64,000 bases of DNA from Cyanoderma ruficeps (Eukaryota > Chordata > Aves > Passeriformes > Timaliidae), in NCBI GenBank assembly GCA_008694505.1, contig VZDJ01004378.1:10849472-10913471 (forward strand), written 5' to 3'. Position 1 is the first letter of the stretch. Every line of letters starts with the position of its first letter. Shown one piece after another: positions 1 to 12,937 of the stretch. The translations under genes were made by a program, and so were the position numbers. The notes under the pieces were generated by a model. It did not search any database. It was not told where the DNA came from and saw nothing but the letters and a program-made list of their open reading frames with translations.

Positions 1-3000
1 TCAACAATTTCATCTAAATTGCACGTTTCCCCGTCTAGAATGAAGAGAGACTTAACACTCAGAACATTCTATAGAAGCAAAAGCATTCTATGCTTTTGTT
101 TTTATAACACATTCAAATGTTGTGAGAAAGTATATGTGGAGGTAAGCTAAATTGTTACTGAAGGACAGAGGAAGGGGGAGAAGGAGGGAGGGAGGTTACA
201 GAAGGAAAAGCAATCTACAAGGTGGAAGGAAACATAAACCATCCTGATTTATACTTTTTCTCCACCCCTTCTGTTGATTGCTTTTCCTTCTAGAAGCACA
301 TCTTTTCTCTTCTTCTACAAGGTGGGATGTGAACTGATTTACACTGCCTTCCAACAGATAGTTAACCCACCCTCCTATTCAAGAAAAAAGCATTAAAAAA
401 TTAGTAAAGTGTACCTTGTTCAGTAGCTTTGTCTTCACTGCCTGTTTTGTGGTTTTTTAAATTTTATGAAAATCAGCTATGTTGGTAATATATAAGGCAC
501 CACCTAAATTGTTGCTTTAACTCGTAATAATAATGATGAGTATGCCATATTGGCTTAAGTGAACCACCATTCAGCAGTAGGTCCTTGGAAAACATCAGAT
601 GTAAATGAGCCTTGGATTATTCTGTGCATCCATTGTGCAATTGCTAAATATGTATAGCACATAGAGGTCAATTTATACCCTATTTAACAATTCTCATTAT
701 ATAAATTGCTATTCTTTCTTGCAGAAGCTGCTCAATGGGTGGAGTAGTCATTAAGAAGCAAACTGGTCTCACAAAGTTGTCCCATCCTTACCCCCACATG
801 GTGTTAGGGTGAAGGCAGCTATATAGGAAATCCCACAACCTTACAGGGAACAGTTGAGTTTCTCCTCCCAAAAGAACTGAAGCCAGCCCTGGGATCTACA
901 GTGGTCAGATGGGCAGGGAAAGCGCCCAGGTGGTGGTGGCCTGGATGTAGAATGAATCAAAAGGAGGTCATTTTGTGTGAGGTTCACTCTTATGTTTGAA
1001 ACACTGTTTTTCATTGTAACAGACAGTTTAAATAATACTTCATGTAAACATTTCAACAACACAAGAAATGGCTTGTGATTTATGTGAAAAGGAAGCTTAA
1101 AGAAAGAAAATTGTCTTTCCACAAAGCAAGACTCCACAAGGATCACATCTGGAAAATGATGCAAAGTAGGACAAAAAAACCGTTATTATCTTTCCAACCA
1201 AACTTTTCTCAAAAATTCTCCACTTGCATATTAACTTTTCAATACAGCACCGATATTTGAGAAGTCCAAGTGTTATGGAAGGCAAACCACAGTGAGTCAG
1301 TGTTTCCAGTAGTGAATTACTATCAGGTTTGGTTTTTCCACCAGCTCCTCTAAGGTCTCAGATCTGACAGTAGATGTGAAGCATAGGGTATGGACCTGCA
1401 GCTCCTGTTTTTATGGTACTGGAAACAGCAGTTTTGCCTTAGCACTGATGAGGCTGCCAGGTTGATGTATCTTTTAGCAGGAACCTGGAGCCCTACTGCT
1501 CCAGATAGTCATGCAGTGGCATTCCTGGCTTAGCTGCCTGATTGCAGACCACCTACAATGGACCTTTCCCATTTTTGATCTGCTGACGCCTCATGTGTTT
1601 ATATCAGAGCCTCTACCTGCTGCTGTTGGTAGAAGAAGAAAGTATCTAGACAGGCCTTATTTCAGTCACAGTAAGTACAGCAGCATTTTTTCACATCGCC
1701 TCCTATGTCCCCTTGGCCTTTTAATGTGAAGTCCTTTTGGGCAGTAGTCTTTGTTGCAGAGATTTAATAAAGCACCTGGTTGACAGAGCTGCACTGCCTG
1801 CTGGGGGCCTCCAGGAATACTAAAGCTTAAGAGCACATGAAAACAAAGACGGCTTTTCAAAGGTCTCCCTCTACAACCTCCGCCAAAGTGACCTGTCAGG
1901 GCTTCATCTCAACCTGACATTTTGACAGTGCTCTTCAAGTAAGAACTGAGATTTTGTCAGAACTTGACTTGAAAGGATTTTCAACAGTTCCATTTCTTAT
2001 TTATTCCCTTCTGGCAAGAAAAGTTTTACATGTGAGAATCTCATGAAGCAGAAAATCTAGCTTTTAAGTGGCATTCCCTCTTGGTTACAGAGGATACTAA
2101 AGCGACTAAGTCCATATCATGGCCTCAACATGATTTGTAGCTGCTCACACTCCCTGCAGGAAAGTTGTGTCATTTCTCAGGCAGTCTTTATCTAGATGAC
2201 ATATTTTTAAAAAAGTTGCATTCTGACTCTGCATAAAACTTCCGCCATCACCTCCTAGCACAAGCATATTTTTAATATAAAACAGACCCTTCAGCTGGGG
2301 TCTTAGGTAAGTGATACAGTAGGAAGTAAATAATGTAATATTTCTTTTGTGTTCTACATTACAGCACAAGATATTAGAAACGATACTCTGGCACAGTAGT
2401 GCTGACACCTTTGAAAATGGTTTTTGTGCTGGCTCACTCACCAGATTTGCCTTCCATGGAAGAAAAATATTGTGAAGCCACTTAGGAGGAAATGAGTTCT
2501 GAAGGTAGTTAATCACTTGTGCAAGTGCAAGGTGTGGGATGCGAGATAGGATTCACAGACAGAAAGCAGCAGGCAAGACACTGAGAGAACGTATTTTCTG
2601 AGTTCCATTAATTTGCATTGAGTACACGGGGCTAGAAAAAGTGGTCTGGTTAATTAAACCATATCACTAAAATGGACTCAAAAGAGTTTTAGTTCAGCAT
2701 TAAAATCAGCTTTAGCCTATATTCCACATGGGTTACATTGAGGTAATTTATTCTGTATCTAAAGAAGTTCAGATATAGACTACACAGTAACACTGGCTTT
2801 GTATAGCAGAGTTACTTGTGAAACCATTCCTCAACATCTATATGCCATTCCTCTCACTTTGGTCATTTGAAAATACTGGTACAGACAAAAAATTAAAGGA
2901 TGAGAGTCATGGAAGGCTGATTGTTACAAGACACAAAAGTGAAGTGGCCTGCTTTTGACCTCTCTGTAATGAAAACCACTGGAGTTTGATACTGTCTATT

Positions 3001-6000
3001 TACTCCTTTGTGTTCACCCAGTGGATCACAATGCAAGCCAGTAGGACTAGCTCAGACTTAAAATATTAGCAGTGATGCATGTCTGTGTTGATGAACACTG
3101 ATGAGCCAGATAGAAGAAATCAAACTAAAATAACATCTGTTTGATCAGCATCTGTCTCTATTCACTTTTATTATCTTCATCACATTCCCCAAGCAATAAA
3201 ATGGGTGTTATTTGTGTAGATAATACATAAGTGAAAGGAGTCCAGTATATTCACAGATGGTAGTCATTCATCTCAAATTAAAATTATCATCTTTTGGTAG
3301 CCCAAAATTTGCTTAAATGAAAGCAATAAAGCCCACAAGAGTGCAAGGAACAACCTTATTGTAGTATGTCTACCCTATTTTCTTCGACAATGAAAGATTA
3401 TCTTTAATTTAAATATTTTTTAAATTTTAATTTCATCTGAAGTTTTACCATCTGTGTGTCTACTGAACTCGTCCCTGTGCTCTTAGTAAGGTTCTCAGTT
3501 TCTCAACTTGGGATCTAGAAATAAGGTAAGCTGGAGAGATGTTCAGCGGAGCTTATCAAAATTGACTTCAAAAGAAAATTTTAATACCTGGAAAGCTATT
3601 CAATGTGAAGTGTATGCACTCAAATTTTTGATTTTCTGAAATATTCCATTAAAGAAGAATGACTAACAGAAGTAGACTAGAAAAGTTGTCAATAATTCCA
3701 AGAATTTTTAGAGAAGAATGTGGCTCACTGAAAGCACTACTGATTATCTAAAAGCTTGAGCTTACAGTCAGATTTATGATCAAGGGAATGGTCATCTTTT
3801 CAGTCCCCAGAACAGTTCTGCTCCTGTGACCTGGAAGCACTCAGGACAGGAAGATTAATCTTGTGAGGGTTTATAGGACTAGCTCCTGAGAAACCATAGT
3901 CACAGAAGAACTGAAGGTATCCATATCACAAAATGCAAAGACAGTTCATTTTGTACTTAAGTAAAACCCCTGTATGAAAGTGTTTTCTGTTATTCAGTGT
4001 GTGAGGCAGGGACAAGAAGGAATTAGGTATTGGTGTTGAAAGTGCCTGTATACAGAGAAGTTGCTTTGTGTCCTATTCCTAAGCAAAAGAGCTGCAAGCA
4101 CAGAGAAGAATGGACACCCAGAAACTCTAACAAAATTGAAGTCTGAGAATATTTAGTAATCATATCAAATGTTTATCACACCCTCCACACTTCCTGCCAC
4201 CTAGCTTACTTCATTTTCACCAGTTATAAACCTAGTTCATTTGTGATCAATATGGTGTACAAATTACACATTAGAAAAATCACGGTATCAACATGTGAAA
4301 CAAGGTTCCTAAATGGGATATGACAAAATAATTGGTGAAAATGGAATATCGTGAAAGAAATGCTCATCCAGATCAGAGATCAAAAAGAGGTGATTTATAA
4401 AACAGTGATTCAAAATAAATATTTTAAATTTCCATCTACCAACCTCTCCCAAAAGCAGGCAGTGCTTTTCAATACGCAGTTCTGACATGCAATTTCAAAG
4501 GACATAAAATTCCTAATAAGAAGCCATATAATAGTAAGAGACAAGTAAATTCAGATGCAAGCTAGCTGACACACCACAAAATGCAAAACACCAAGAAAAT
4601 AAGCATCTATTTTGTCTCTCTTTGTAATGTCTCCTTTATCTGTAATAACTGGTTTTAGTATCCTGCAACAGACAGTAAAATAGATACCTACAAAACTGAC
4701 TTCAAATAGGTGAAGTATCATTAATTAAGAGATAATACCCCTTGAAATCAGACATTGCCAGCAGTTTTCAGTTATGACCCATTAATATTTTAACTAGCAA
4801 GTCATTAATAGTGGTAATAACCAATTCTAAGGAGATTATTGCTTGAATAAACTATTTTTAATGATTTGAAATATTCTGAAAAGCTTGGTCTGTTTTAACT
4901 TTAAATTTTGATCCTTTTTAATGCCTCTGTAGGAAGAGCTATTTCTATTCACACTGAAATAGAACCATTTCTATGAGTGCATAACACAATCTCATATGGA
5001 ATTCGTTCACAAGGTGTACAGCAAAAGGTCTCTTCTGCCTGTATTATTGTATCTGTGATGTTGATAGTCATGCCTTCTGTCATCTGCCTTCTTTCTTTTC
5101 TGATGATTGCTGTGTAGCTTGCCTTATCAGGGAGGCCTGAAACACTTCAGTCACAGCCTCTAATCCAATCTTTGCATCAAACTGTGGCTCTCTTTTGATT
5201 TAGCTGGGTATGTACAATTACTCTCAGATGAGTTTCTGAGGGGCAAAGAGATATAGTTTACTCCAGGCAACATTCTTTTTGTTCCTGTACACAGAGTAAG
5301 CCTAATATTTAGACTCTGTCCCTCTGTATCTATTAAAATACTCTAATTTATTTTACAGGTATGTCCTCAACAAGGTTAAATCATATAACTCTGGAGAAAT
5401 AAGTTGTCACAAAAACATATATTTCATGAGAATAGTCCCAGGTTTATATCATGCTCATATGAATATAGCTAAAGATAGGAAAGACAGATAAGAAAGATAA
5501 GACATAAAGAGCCTCTTACCCCTCTGGAAAGCAGAGATCACTTTTCCTCAGGAGACAGTATTTCCCAGCTTTGATCCTATCGGGCTAGCCAGGAAGGAAA
5601 TGGTATCTGTTTTATAACACTCCCAAATTCCCATCTCTAAACCTCTACTGGAAATAGAGCTTTTTAAGCAGTCAACCCTTTTCTTGACTCAACAAAGGTA
5701 TCAAAAAAGCTACAGACAAAATCTTGGCCTCTCTACTTGTATCATAGGCAAGAGGAACAGAATCTAATACTGTCCAGAAAGCAGATCCAGGAGCAGGCAG
5801 AGAGCATCAACGCAAAGAATATCAGATTTTTTCATATTTTCCTATTTTTATTTTCTCACTCTCATTAAATTACAATCTGGTTTTCTAAATGGTCATTTTA
5901 TCCAAGATATATTCAGAAGTTAAGTCTTTGTAACCGTTTTCTGTTTCTAGAGACATACCAAGGCCTCCTTTCTGATTTTACAATTATTTTGCATTGTCAA

Positions 6001-8320
6001 GAACAATAAATCTTCTGGTGGGCAGGTGTTCTATTGAGGCTCCATCCCCCAGTGTTTCAGCAACAGATGTCTCCTGTGTTGGGCCTGGAAGTTCCTGAGG
6101 GTAGAAATGCTGTCAAACACAACCCAGCAGCACTGTGAGAGGGACTCTGCTGAGGAGTCAGTCAAATAATCTCAGTCACTTTGGCATCTCTTAGGGGATT
6201 GATTTCACACAAAAATGTGAGAATACATGAGCTCTCTTCCACAAATAATGAATATACAATCAATTGGCACCATCTGCCCCTCAAAGCACTGCTTGTGTGC
6301 ATTGTGAATGTACTATCCAAGAAAATAAAAGCGTGAATGAACCAGTATATTTGATTTTTGAGACAGAATTGACATTGAACACAAACAATAGAAATATATC
6401 CACTGGCCCTTTTCATGATTCCTCAGAAGCCCAGGTAATTACAATGTCTACCAGGAAATCCACAACTTTATTGTGTCCAGGCATTGATACTTTCCTTCTT
6501 CCTAAAGATACATCACTAACCCAGACCTTACAAGTTCAGACTGCTCCCAACCTCTCCATTTGTTCCCAATTACCATAGTATGCCTCTCTCCTATTCCTTC
6601 TCTAGCTGTCCTTTTTAAGAAAGCTTTTTGCCAAGATAATAGTTCCATTTTCATACAGAAAAAAAAATCATTAATAGAAACACCTTCACAGATAACAGAA
6701 AATGTACAAGAGGTTTATAAATTAACTGATAGTAGTCTGGTAATTATTACACTGAGGGAGGGGAAGGGTGATTGAAGACACTAGTAATATGGCAAGGAAT
6801 CTCACTTCAAGTCTGTTAGTTGAATTTTTCAAAGTCAATAGAGACTGAAGGATATTACCTTGTCCTGTTTGGACAAGTTGTTTGGTGGCTTGAAAGGAAG
6901 TGTTGACAGGCAGTCAGTGGCAGACTTACACACACAGAAGTGAAAAAAAAATACTGACGTTTCTTCATTCTTCCCTCTTCTGCTAGAAAATACCAAAGCT
7001 CATCCCATTCCCATCCATCTAGTTTTCTGCATTGTAAAAGGAAATTCTTTATGGAAAAAAGCATTTGCTTTCAAACCTACAAACTTCATCACTGAGAAGA
7101 AGCCATAGTTTCTGCATGAATAAGTAGAAGTCTGGGCTTGACACCTGTTGGAGTGCCATGGTTTCACCTTGTGGTCCTGTATACGTCTCATTGAAATGCT
7201 AATCTAAGATTGAGAAGGCCATCATCATATAAAATACAGATGGCAACATAGCAAACACAACAAAATACAGAATGGAAAAGCCTTACTGCTAGAGTTTATC
7301 CCTCCAGGTTATGGTGAAGTTGGGAATATATGGGGGAAATACGTTAGGTTCCAAAAGCAATTGCACTAAACTTAAACCTGTTGCAGTGGGGGGGCAGAAA
7401 CCAGCAAAGAGAAGCCAGGGTAAAAGTGAAGTTTTGTCTTCTCTCCTCTCCCGGTTTTTGCTGGGTAGAAGAGGATCTCTGTTGCCATGGCTGCCAAGAG
7501 CCAGTGATGCAATTCACTAAAAATAACTCTCCCTGCTCAGAAAGATACAGATCGTACAGATCGGGCAAAAATGAAGTCATTCCTTCTGTTATTTACTCAC
7601 TTTCTGCCTCCTCCTCCAGAAATACTGCCAAAAGGGGAGAAGGACATTAAAGCAGCAGGTATTTTTGTAATGATTTATACCTGACCTCCATCAGACACCC
7701 TTAGATTTGCTGTCTCCCATGCACAGACCCCTGGAAACAAGACAAATGTAATGTAACTCTGTGACAAATACTTGCAACCTACTCTGAGGTCTAGCCTCAA
7801 GAAGTCATTTTCAACTCACTGTATACATTAAGTTTAGTAAGAAAAAGCATTACATGTTTGATGGGAAAGGATAAGGATTTACCTCAGGAATAAAAAGGGT
7901 GATAAGTAGGGATGAATAAGAAATAAGATTTGAAATGCATGTATGATACAGTGAATCTTGTCCTGTATCAATCTGCTCAAGGCCACCTTTGCACAGCAAC
8001 ACAACAGCAATGCTAAACACCAACTGTCCCTGCAAGATATGTTCAGATCTGCAGAAAAAAGACCTGTCTGTTGGTGCAGCATGTTCTCATTGTGAGCTTT
8101 GCTCTGACACTGCATAGCTGGGGCACCCGGTGCATAGTTGTGAAGTAAACAGAGTTTCCAATTTTCTTTTTAGCTCATCTTTACAATGATGCTGTCAACT
8201 GGAAAAGACAAAGGAAGGAGGCAATGAAGCAAGAATATTCAGCCACAGCTGAGAACAGATAAAGTTAGGGTAAATGCCAACTACAGGTACAGAGGTAAAG
8301 AAATGATCATTTATAACTAT
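1..8320. other. AT-rich non-coding stretch, no gene seen
   Basis: About 8.3 kb of AT-rich sequence in which I recognise no gene, transposable element or RNA. Reading frames are short (123 codons at most) and show no family similarity. The only local structures I could define are a purine-rich tract near 165-232 and the inverted repeat at 200-291, which is listed separately. Diverged ancient repeats could be present below what can be read by eye. Intergenic or intronic DNA is the simplest reading. Confidence 0.6.
200..291. repeat. Inverted repeat, 16-bp perfect arms
   Basis: AGAAGGAAAAGCAATC at 200-215 is the exact reverse complement of 276-291, with a 60-bp spacer. The match continues inward imperfectly (227 against 261) once a small indel is allowed. 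The 12-mer TCTACAAGGTGG overlapping the left arm (214-225) recurs directly at 314-325, so the segment seems to have been copied locally in both orientations. The purine-rich left arm faces a pyrimidine-rich right arm. A transcript crossing it could fold into a hairpin. No function is implied. Confidence 0.75.
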
Positions 8321-8321
8321 G

Positions 8322-8370
8322 AAAAAAAAAAAAAAANAAGAAGAAGAAGAAGAAGAAGAAGAAGAAGAAG
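8322..8370 (+). repeat. Poly(A) followed by (AAG)11 microsatellite
   Basis: Fifteen A residues (8322-8336) are followed by an unresolved N at 8337 and then eleven uninterrupted AAG units (8338-8370). Degenerate GAA-rich sequence continues to about 8392. The N sits exactly at the junction of the two repeats, as expected for a length-ambiguous assembly position. AAG/CTT arrays are purine/pyrimidine mirror repeats that can form triplex DNA and are often polymorphic in length. Confidence 0.9.
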
Positions 8371-8835
8371 GAAGAAAGCAAAAAAGAAAAAGATGTTTTA
8401 AAAATAGCCAAGCACAAAAATGTCCAGAGACTGAAATATGCTGCTGAGGTTTAATCTATTTTTCACAACAGAATAATAGGTAGGAAAGCTGAAGAGCTAC
8501 ACAGGCATAAAATTCTGCAGGGTTTTTATACTTTCTACCAGTCATGAGTATTTGGCCAATGCAAAAGTCTGCACCACAGTTAGAGGGTGACAGTGGTACT
8601 GAATATCTTGGGGATAGTACCTAGAAATCTATCTGTGCATAATTTGAATGTAATCTCTGAGTAAATTGCCTTTTTTTAAAACTTCACCTACTAGGAAAGG
8701 GAAAACATTAGTTGCTTGTGCTGTGTTTACCTTTGGAAGAGCTAGCAGATAACTTCAAGTCAAAACTACTGCCTGTCCATGCTGCTCTCTGCAGGCCTCA
8801 AATTAGTCTCTGATTATGAACAACATGATAGAGTG

Positions 8836-8914
8836 GGTGGCATCCCCCATGGTGGGGGAGGTTGGGACTAGAGGGTATCTTCAAGGTGCCCTCCAGTCTA
8901 TGATTCTATGATTT
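8836..8914 (+). mobile_element. CR1 LINE 3' end fragment
   Basis: A short 5'-truncated CR1 tail in sense orientation. The run GGTGGCATCCC, GGGGGAGGTTGGGACTAGA, CTTCAAGGTGCCCTCCA and finally TATGATTCTATGATT follows the order of the usual avian CR1 3' UTR and ends in its characteristic octamer repeat (ATTCTATG type). Only about 80 bp remain, so no ORF2 is present. CR1 elements are the dominant LINEs of birds and usually lack long target-site duplications; none was seen here. Confidence 0.85.
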
Positions 8915-9964
8915 CATGGGTTTGTGACATAGACCCATTTTTTAGAGAAGATTGTATGATCTGCAAAGGGCGTAGTCTGGGGCTTTGCAGAACACTGGAT
9001 ATATTTTGCTGAAGATGTAAACTAGTGACCCATCTTCTACATCACATGGCCTTTTTTCTGGCTTCCATCCCAATTTCTTCTTTCTTTTGTGCTTTCCACA
9101 TCTTTAAAATTGTGTGATCATACTATTTGTAACTGGAGCAGAAGCAGGTCTTATTGCTGATAAGTATTTACATCACCATATATTTATTACTTATTCTGTC
9201 TTTTTCTTCTATTATTGGCCTAAATATCTGGTATACATTTGTTGAGGTAAAAAGTTACTAAGTACTTATTAACCTTGTGTAATGCCTTCTTTGAAAGACA
9301 CATCTTATGTAAAAGGAAAAAAATCGAAAAAACATTTTCCCCCTCAGTCTTTAGCCATAACCTCTATGAATTGTCGCAACACAAAATATGTCAAAATAGT
9401 TTATTTTGCCAGTGAATTTCCGTGTATGCTTCAATTCTGTCCTGCTTAGTGAGATGACTTTTCAGTCACGGTAGCAAAACTTGTAAATGTAAGCAAAGTC
9501 ACACACAAGCAAGGAATTTCTACTGGCTGTTCACCTCTTGCTGTGGAGCAATATCAACACACTTGTTCTGGAAGAAGGAGAATACAGATGATGTGGGGTA
9601 CCCTTAACGTGGTCTACTTGAATTCACACTAAAAACTGCTTTCTATACATAAGGGGAAAATACCTCACATGTTATCAAAACCAATAAGAAGTCAAAACAT
9701 AGTTAGTTGGCAATGGTTTCAAGACACGAGGTGAATTACTGAGATCTAATGCAAGCATTACATGAGACTTGGGTACCAAGTACAGATTTTGATGAACCAG
9801 TTACATAGCAAATTAACATACCAACTAGATCTATGTGGAAGTCCACAAAGGAGAGGGTACTGCCAGGCACTGCTACCCAAAGAGTTTGAGGGGCAGGGGA
9901 ACGGGGTGTGGATGTGAAGGGGGAAGTGCAGAGACACAGAGACCTAAAGTAGGACCAATATTTA
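8915..9964. other. Non-coding stretch, nothing recognised
   Basis: About 1 kb between two CR1 remnants. No long reading frame, no terminal repeats and no simple repeat of note. The sequence is AT-rich and reads as single-copy. Confidence 0.5.
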
Positions 9965-10600
9965 CTTTACCACCTTTATTAACAGTCATGAAGATTGCAA
10001 AATAAAACTACATTCATTAAATTTGCAGATGATGCTAAATTGGGAGTCATTATACAAATCAGGATCAAGAAATGTAATATAAAGCAGCTCAGAGAAATAC
10101 AGGCTGAGAATACCAAAATGAGATTCAGCTTGTAAAAAAGCAAGATAATGCAAGCCACAAGGGAAGAATAACTTCGGCTGGGGGAAGCCACAAATCCAAT
10201 AGAAGGCAGAAGCCTCAAGGTAACTGGGCAACAAATTACATAGAATCATGGATGGGTACAAAGGATAGCACTATTGTAATGCAGAGGCACTGGCTCATAA
10301 TCAGAGATTCAAGCCATCAGGTTTTATGAGGATCACCAATTTAGCTTCAAGACAAATATACATGACAACCCCCTAACTCAGATGTATTTGTGAGGTGAAA
10401 TTTCTACAGATAGCTTCTGGTGTATAAATTGTCTCCAGTGTTTGGGATACAGAATCTGAAGGCAGACCAACTGGTGTGAACTCAGAGACAACAACAGTGA
10501 TTCAAGGATGGTAGAAAATGACAGAGGACACTTCCATGACCTAACTGTGTATGATACAGTAAAGGAAAGTCCTACAAATGCCTGAAAAAAAGAGCAATTA
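9965..10600 (+). mobile_element. Ancient CR1 LINE, RT domain relic
   Basis: A very diverged sense-strand CR1 piece. Frame +1 at 10013 reads FIKFADDAKLG, the reverse-transcriptase catalytic block (FADD at 10022-10033), followed by residues resembling the CR1 downstream region (KCNIKQLREIQ..., then ...KSKIMQ). Frames break soon after through stops. Near 10390-10590, fragments such as GAGGTGAAATTTCT, TTGTCTCCAGTGTTTGGGA, GACCTA and TATGA follow the order of the older CR1 lineages found in birds, crocodilians and turtles. The catalytic FADD is intact although the copy is plainly dead. The middle portion (10260-10380) aligns poorly, and the boundaries are approximate. Confidence 0.65.
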
Positions 10601-12917
10601 AATCCTGCAAAAGAATCACATGTAGTCCTGCTGTCATGTTTATTAAGATTAAAAAAAAAATACTAGCTTAAACTAGTCATAATATCTGACAGATCCTATT
10701 TGTGGAATGTTTTTGAGTAGCGGTGATGACCAAGCTAACTTTAGAGAAGCAGCCCTGCATTGATAGGATGGTGATGACAGAAAAAACAATTTTCTTCTTT
10801 GATACCTATATTAAGTTTAGAAGATCTGTGTCACAGATGTGTGTTCTGATATTTACTTCCGTTAAGTAAACAGGGACTCAGGAAAATAAAAACAAAAGCA
10901 ATAAAAGAAGAAGAAACTTCTAAGGAATCAACACTGAAGTACAGGACCAATGTTTAAAAGAAAAACCACTAAACTAAAAAAAAACCTTTTAGACCTCCTG
11001 TTGTTATCTAAAACTAAAGTAAACCAATCACAAGAATAAAATAAAGATGTTGAATTGCTTCAGAGTTCATTCTGGAGGAAAATCAGGAAGCTGTGGGGAG
11101 GATACACAGGGGAATGTGATCAAAGATGGATTAATACCCTACATGCCCAAAGGTTGCATATGCCATCTCACAATAGATACAGCAAGAGTGAAAATTGCCA
11201 CTGGGGATAAAAGGAAATTACTAAAACAGGAGGACATGCAGAATTATAAATTATGCTATATGAGAAACTGTATGACAAAATCTGGAAGATACTTAATATA
11301 TGTTCAGTTCAACAACATGAGTTATTAGAGAATGTTAAATACAAAAATAAACAAGAGTGTTTGTGAAATCCTTTGGTTTCTAACCAAGCTAATCAGGTAC
11401 ATGACAAAACAGTAAGATAGTTTTTCCTGGGTTTTCAATTTTACTCAGGTTAAGAGTTTCAGTGAAGTTGAACAAATAGTGTTAAAAAATTTTATGCATA
11501 AGTGAGTGTGTTCTTGATTTGTCTGACATTTTTTATGCCTAGCTTAACTATTTCTGCATTCAGAAGTGAATGGAAACACATCCCATGTTATGAAAAAATG
11601 TCCCCCCTCAAAACTCAGCTGGTACAACTTATAAGCATTTTGTTTCAAACAATCTTGGATGGTAGATTTGAAATTTTAATTTGAAAATCCAAGCCACTAA
11701 CATATCTGCGCTCAGTGGAATAAGTATGTGAAGCTCACTGTTGATTCTGTATTATGCATGTGCCTAACTTTATGCCTGACAAGTGGTCCCTTTGCCTTCA
11801 GCTCAAAAGGGAACTCACTGGAGCTCCTGGCAGTGGGTGGAACAGAGGTGAGGAACCCTTCTCTGTCAAGTCAGAGGAAGTCCCAGCCCCACAATGAGAC
11901 CATGCTGGCCCTCCCTGTCCAGGGGCATATTTCGCAGTAGGATAAGGCCTTTCCAAATGCAGTTCACTGTCAAAAGCTGACCCTGTGGAAAAACAAATCA
12001 AGTTTTTATGTATTTTTCAGATAGTTAGAAGCAGTTCGGGCTTGTCAAACAACGGGAAGAATTTCTACAGAATTCACCAAATATGAAATACATTACACAA
12101 CAATGAAAATATAACTGATTTCTAGAGCTTACTTCATTTTCCCTACTGCTTTCTCTATAGAATAAGGCAGCAAAGAGCTGCAAGCTACTATGCCTCTTGT
12201 GTATCCTCAGTGTAATATTGGCTAAGCTCAGGACGAAAACCACTGACATTAAGGGAGCTGCAGGGGTGTCAATGAGAGCACAATTATTAGTCTGTGTGTT
12301 ACACAGTCATCTCTGGGGGACTAATTTGGCCTGCAGGTCTTTATTGCTGCTGATGGTAGGCAAAATGGGGGAAGCTAAGGCTGACAGTAAAAGCCCACGG
12401 TGACTTTGCAGGAATGTTTGGTACAAAATCCATCCTTTTGTTTGTAAGCTATGCCTGTTTGATGAAAAGACAATAAACAAGGAGCTATTTTTACAAAGTC
12501 ACTTTTCTTTCAGAACATGGATTAATTTAACTCTACCTCATACAAAACATCTGCCAAAATCTCCCAGTTTTGTGGTCCTGCAGGGAATCTTTCTGAAGTC
12601 AGACTGTAACTTTCTTGTTATAACCATGAATTCAGGTTACTTATAACTAAGAGCTTTAGAAACCTTACTCTCCTGCACTGGGATGTGATTTTAAGTAGTT
12701 TTTAGAGAAAAGATAACTGAGATTTATGATTCAGTAGTTTGATTAGAGCATCATCCAAAACTTTAACATAGAGGTACACAATGAGACACTGGAGCAGGGT
12801 AGAAAGCATGTAGAAGACGTAGAAGAAGGTACTGTTAGAGAAGGTTGCAGCAGGACAGGAAAGAAGACATAGAAACAGGTTGATGTTCCTCTCCACACAG
12901 GTGGTACATGTTCATTC
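10601..12917. other. Non-coding stretch, nothing recognised
   Basis: About 2.3 kb of mostly AT-rich DNA. A more GC-balanced patch at 11790-11945 holds a small open frame without recognisable similarity. No repeats with clear ends were found. Confidence 0.5.
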
Positions 12918-12937
12918 ATATATATATATATATATAT
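12918..12937. repeat. (AT)10 dinucleotide microsatellite
   Basis: Ten uninterrupted AT units, followed after CATTA by a second short ATATAT run. Self-complementary and probably length-polymorphic. Confidence 0.9.
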
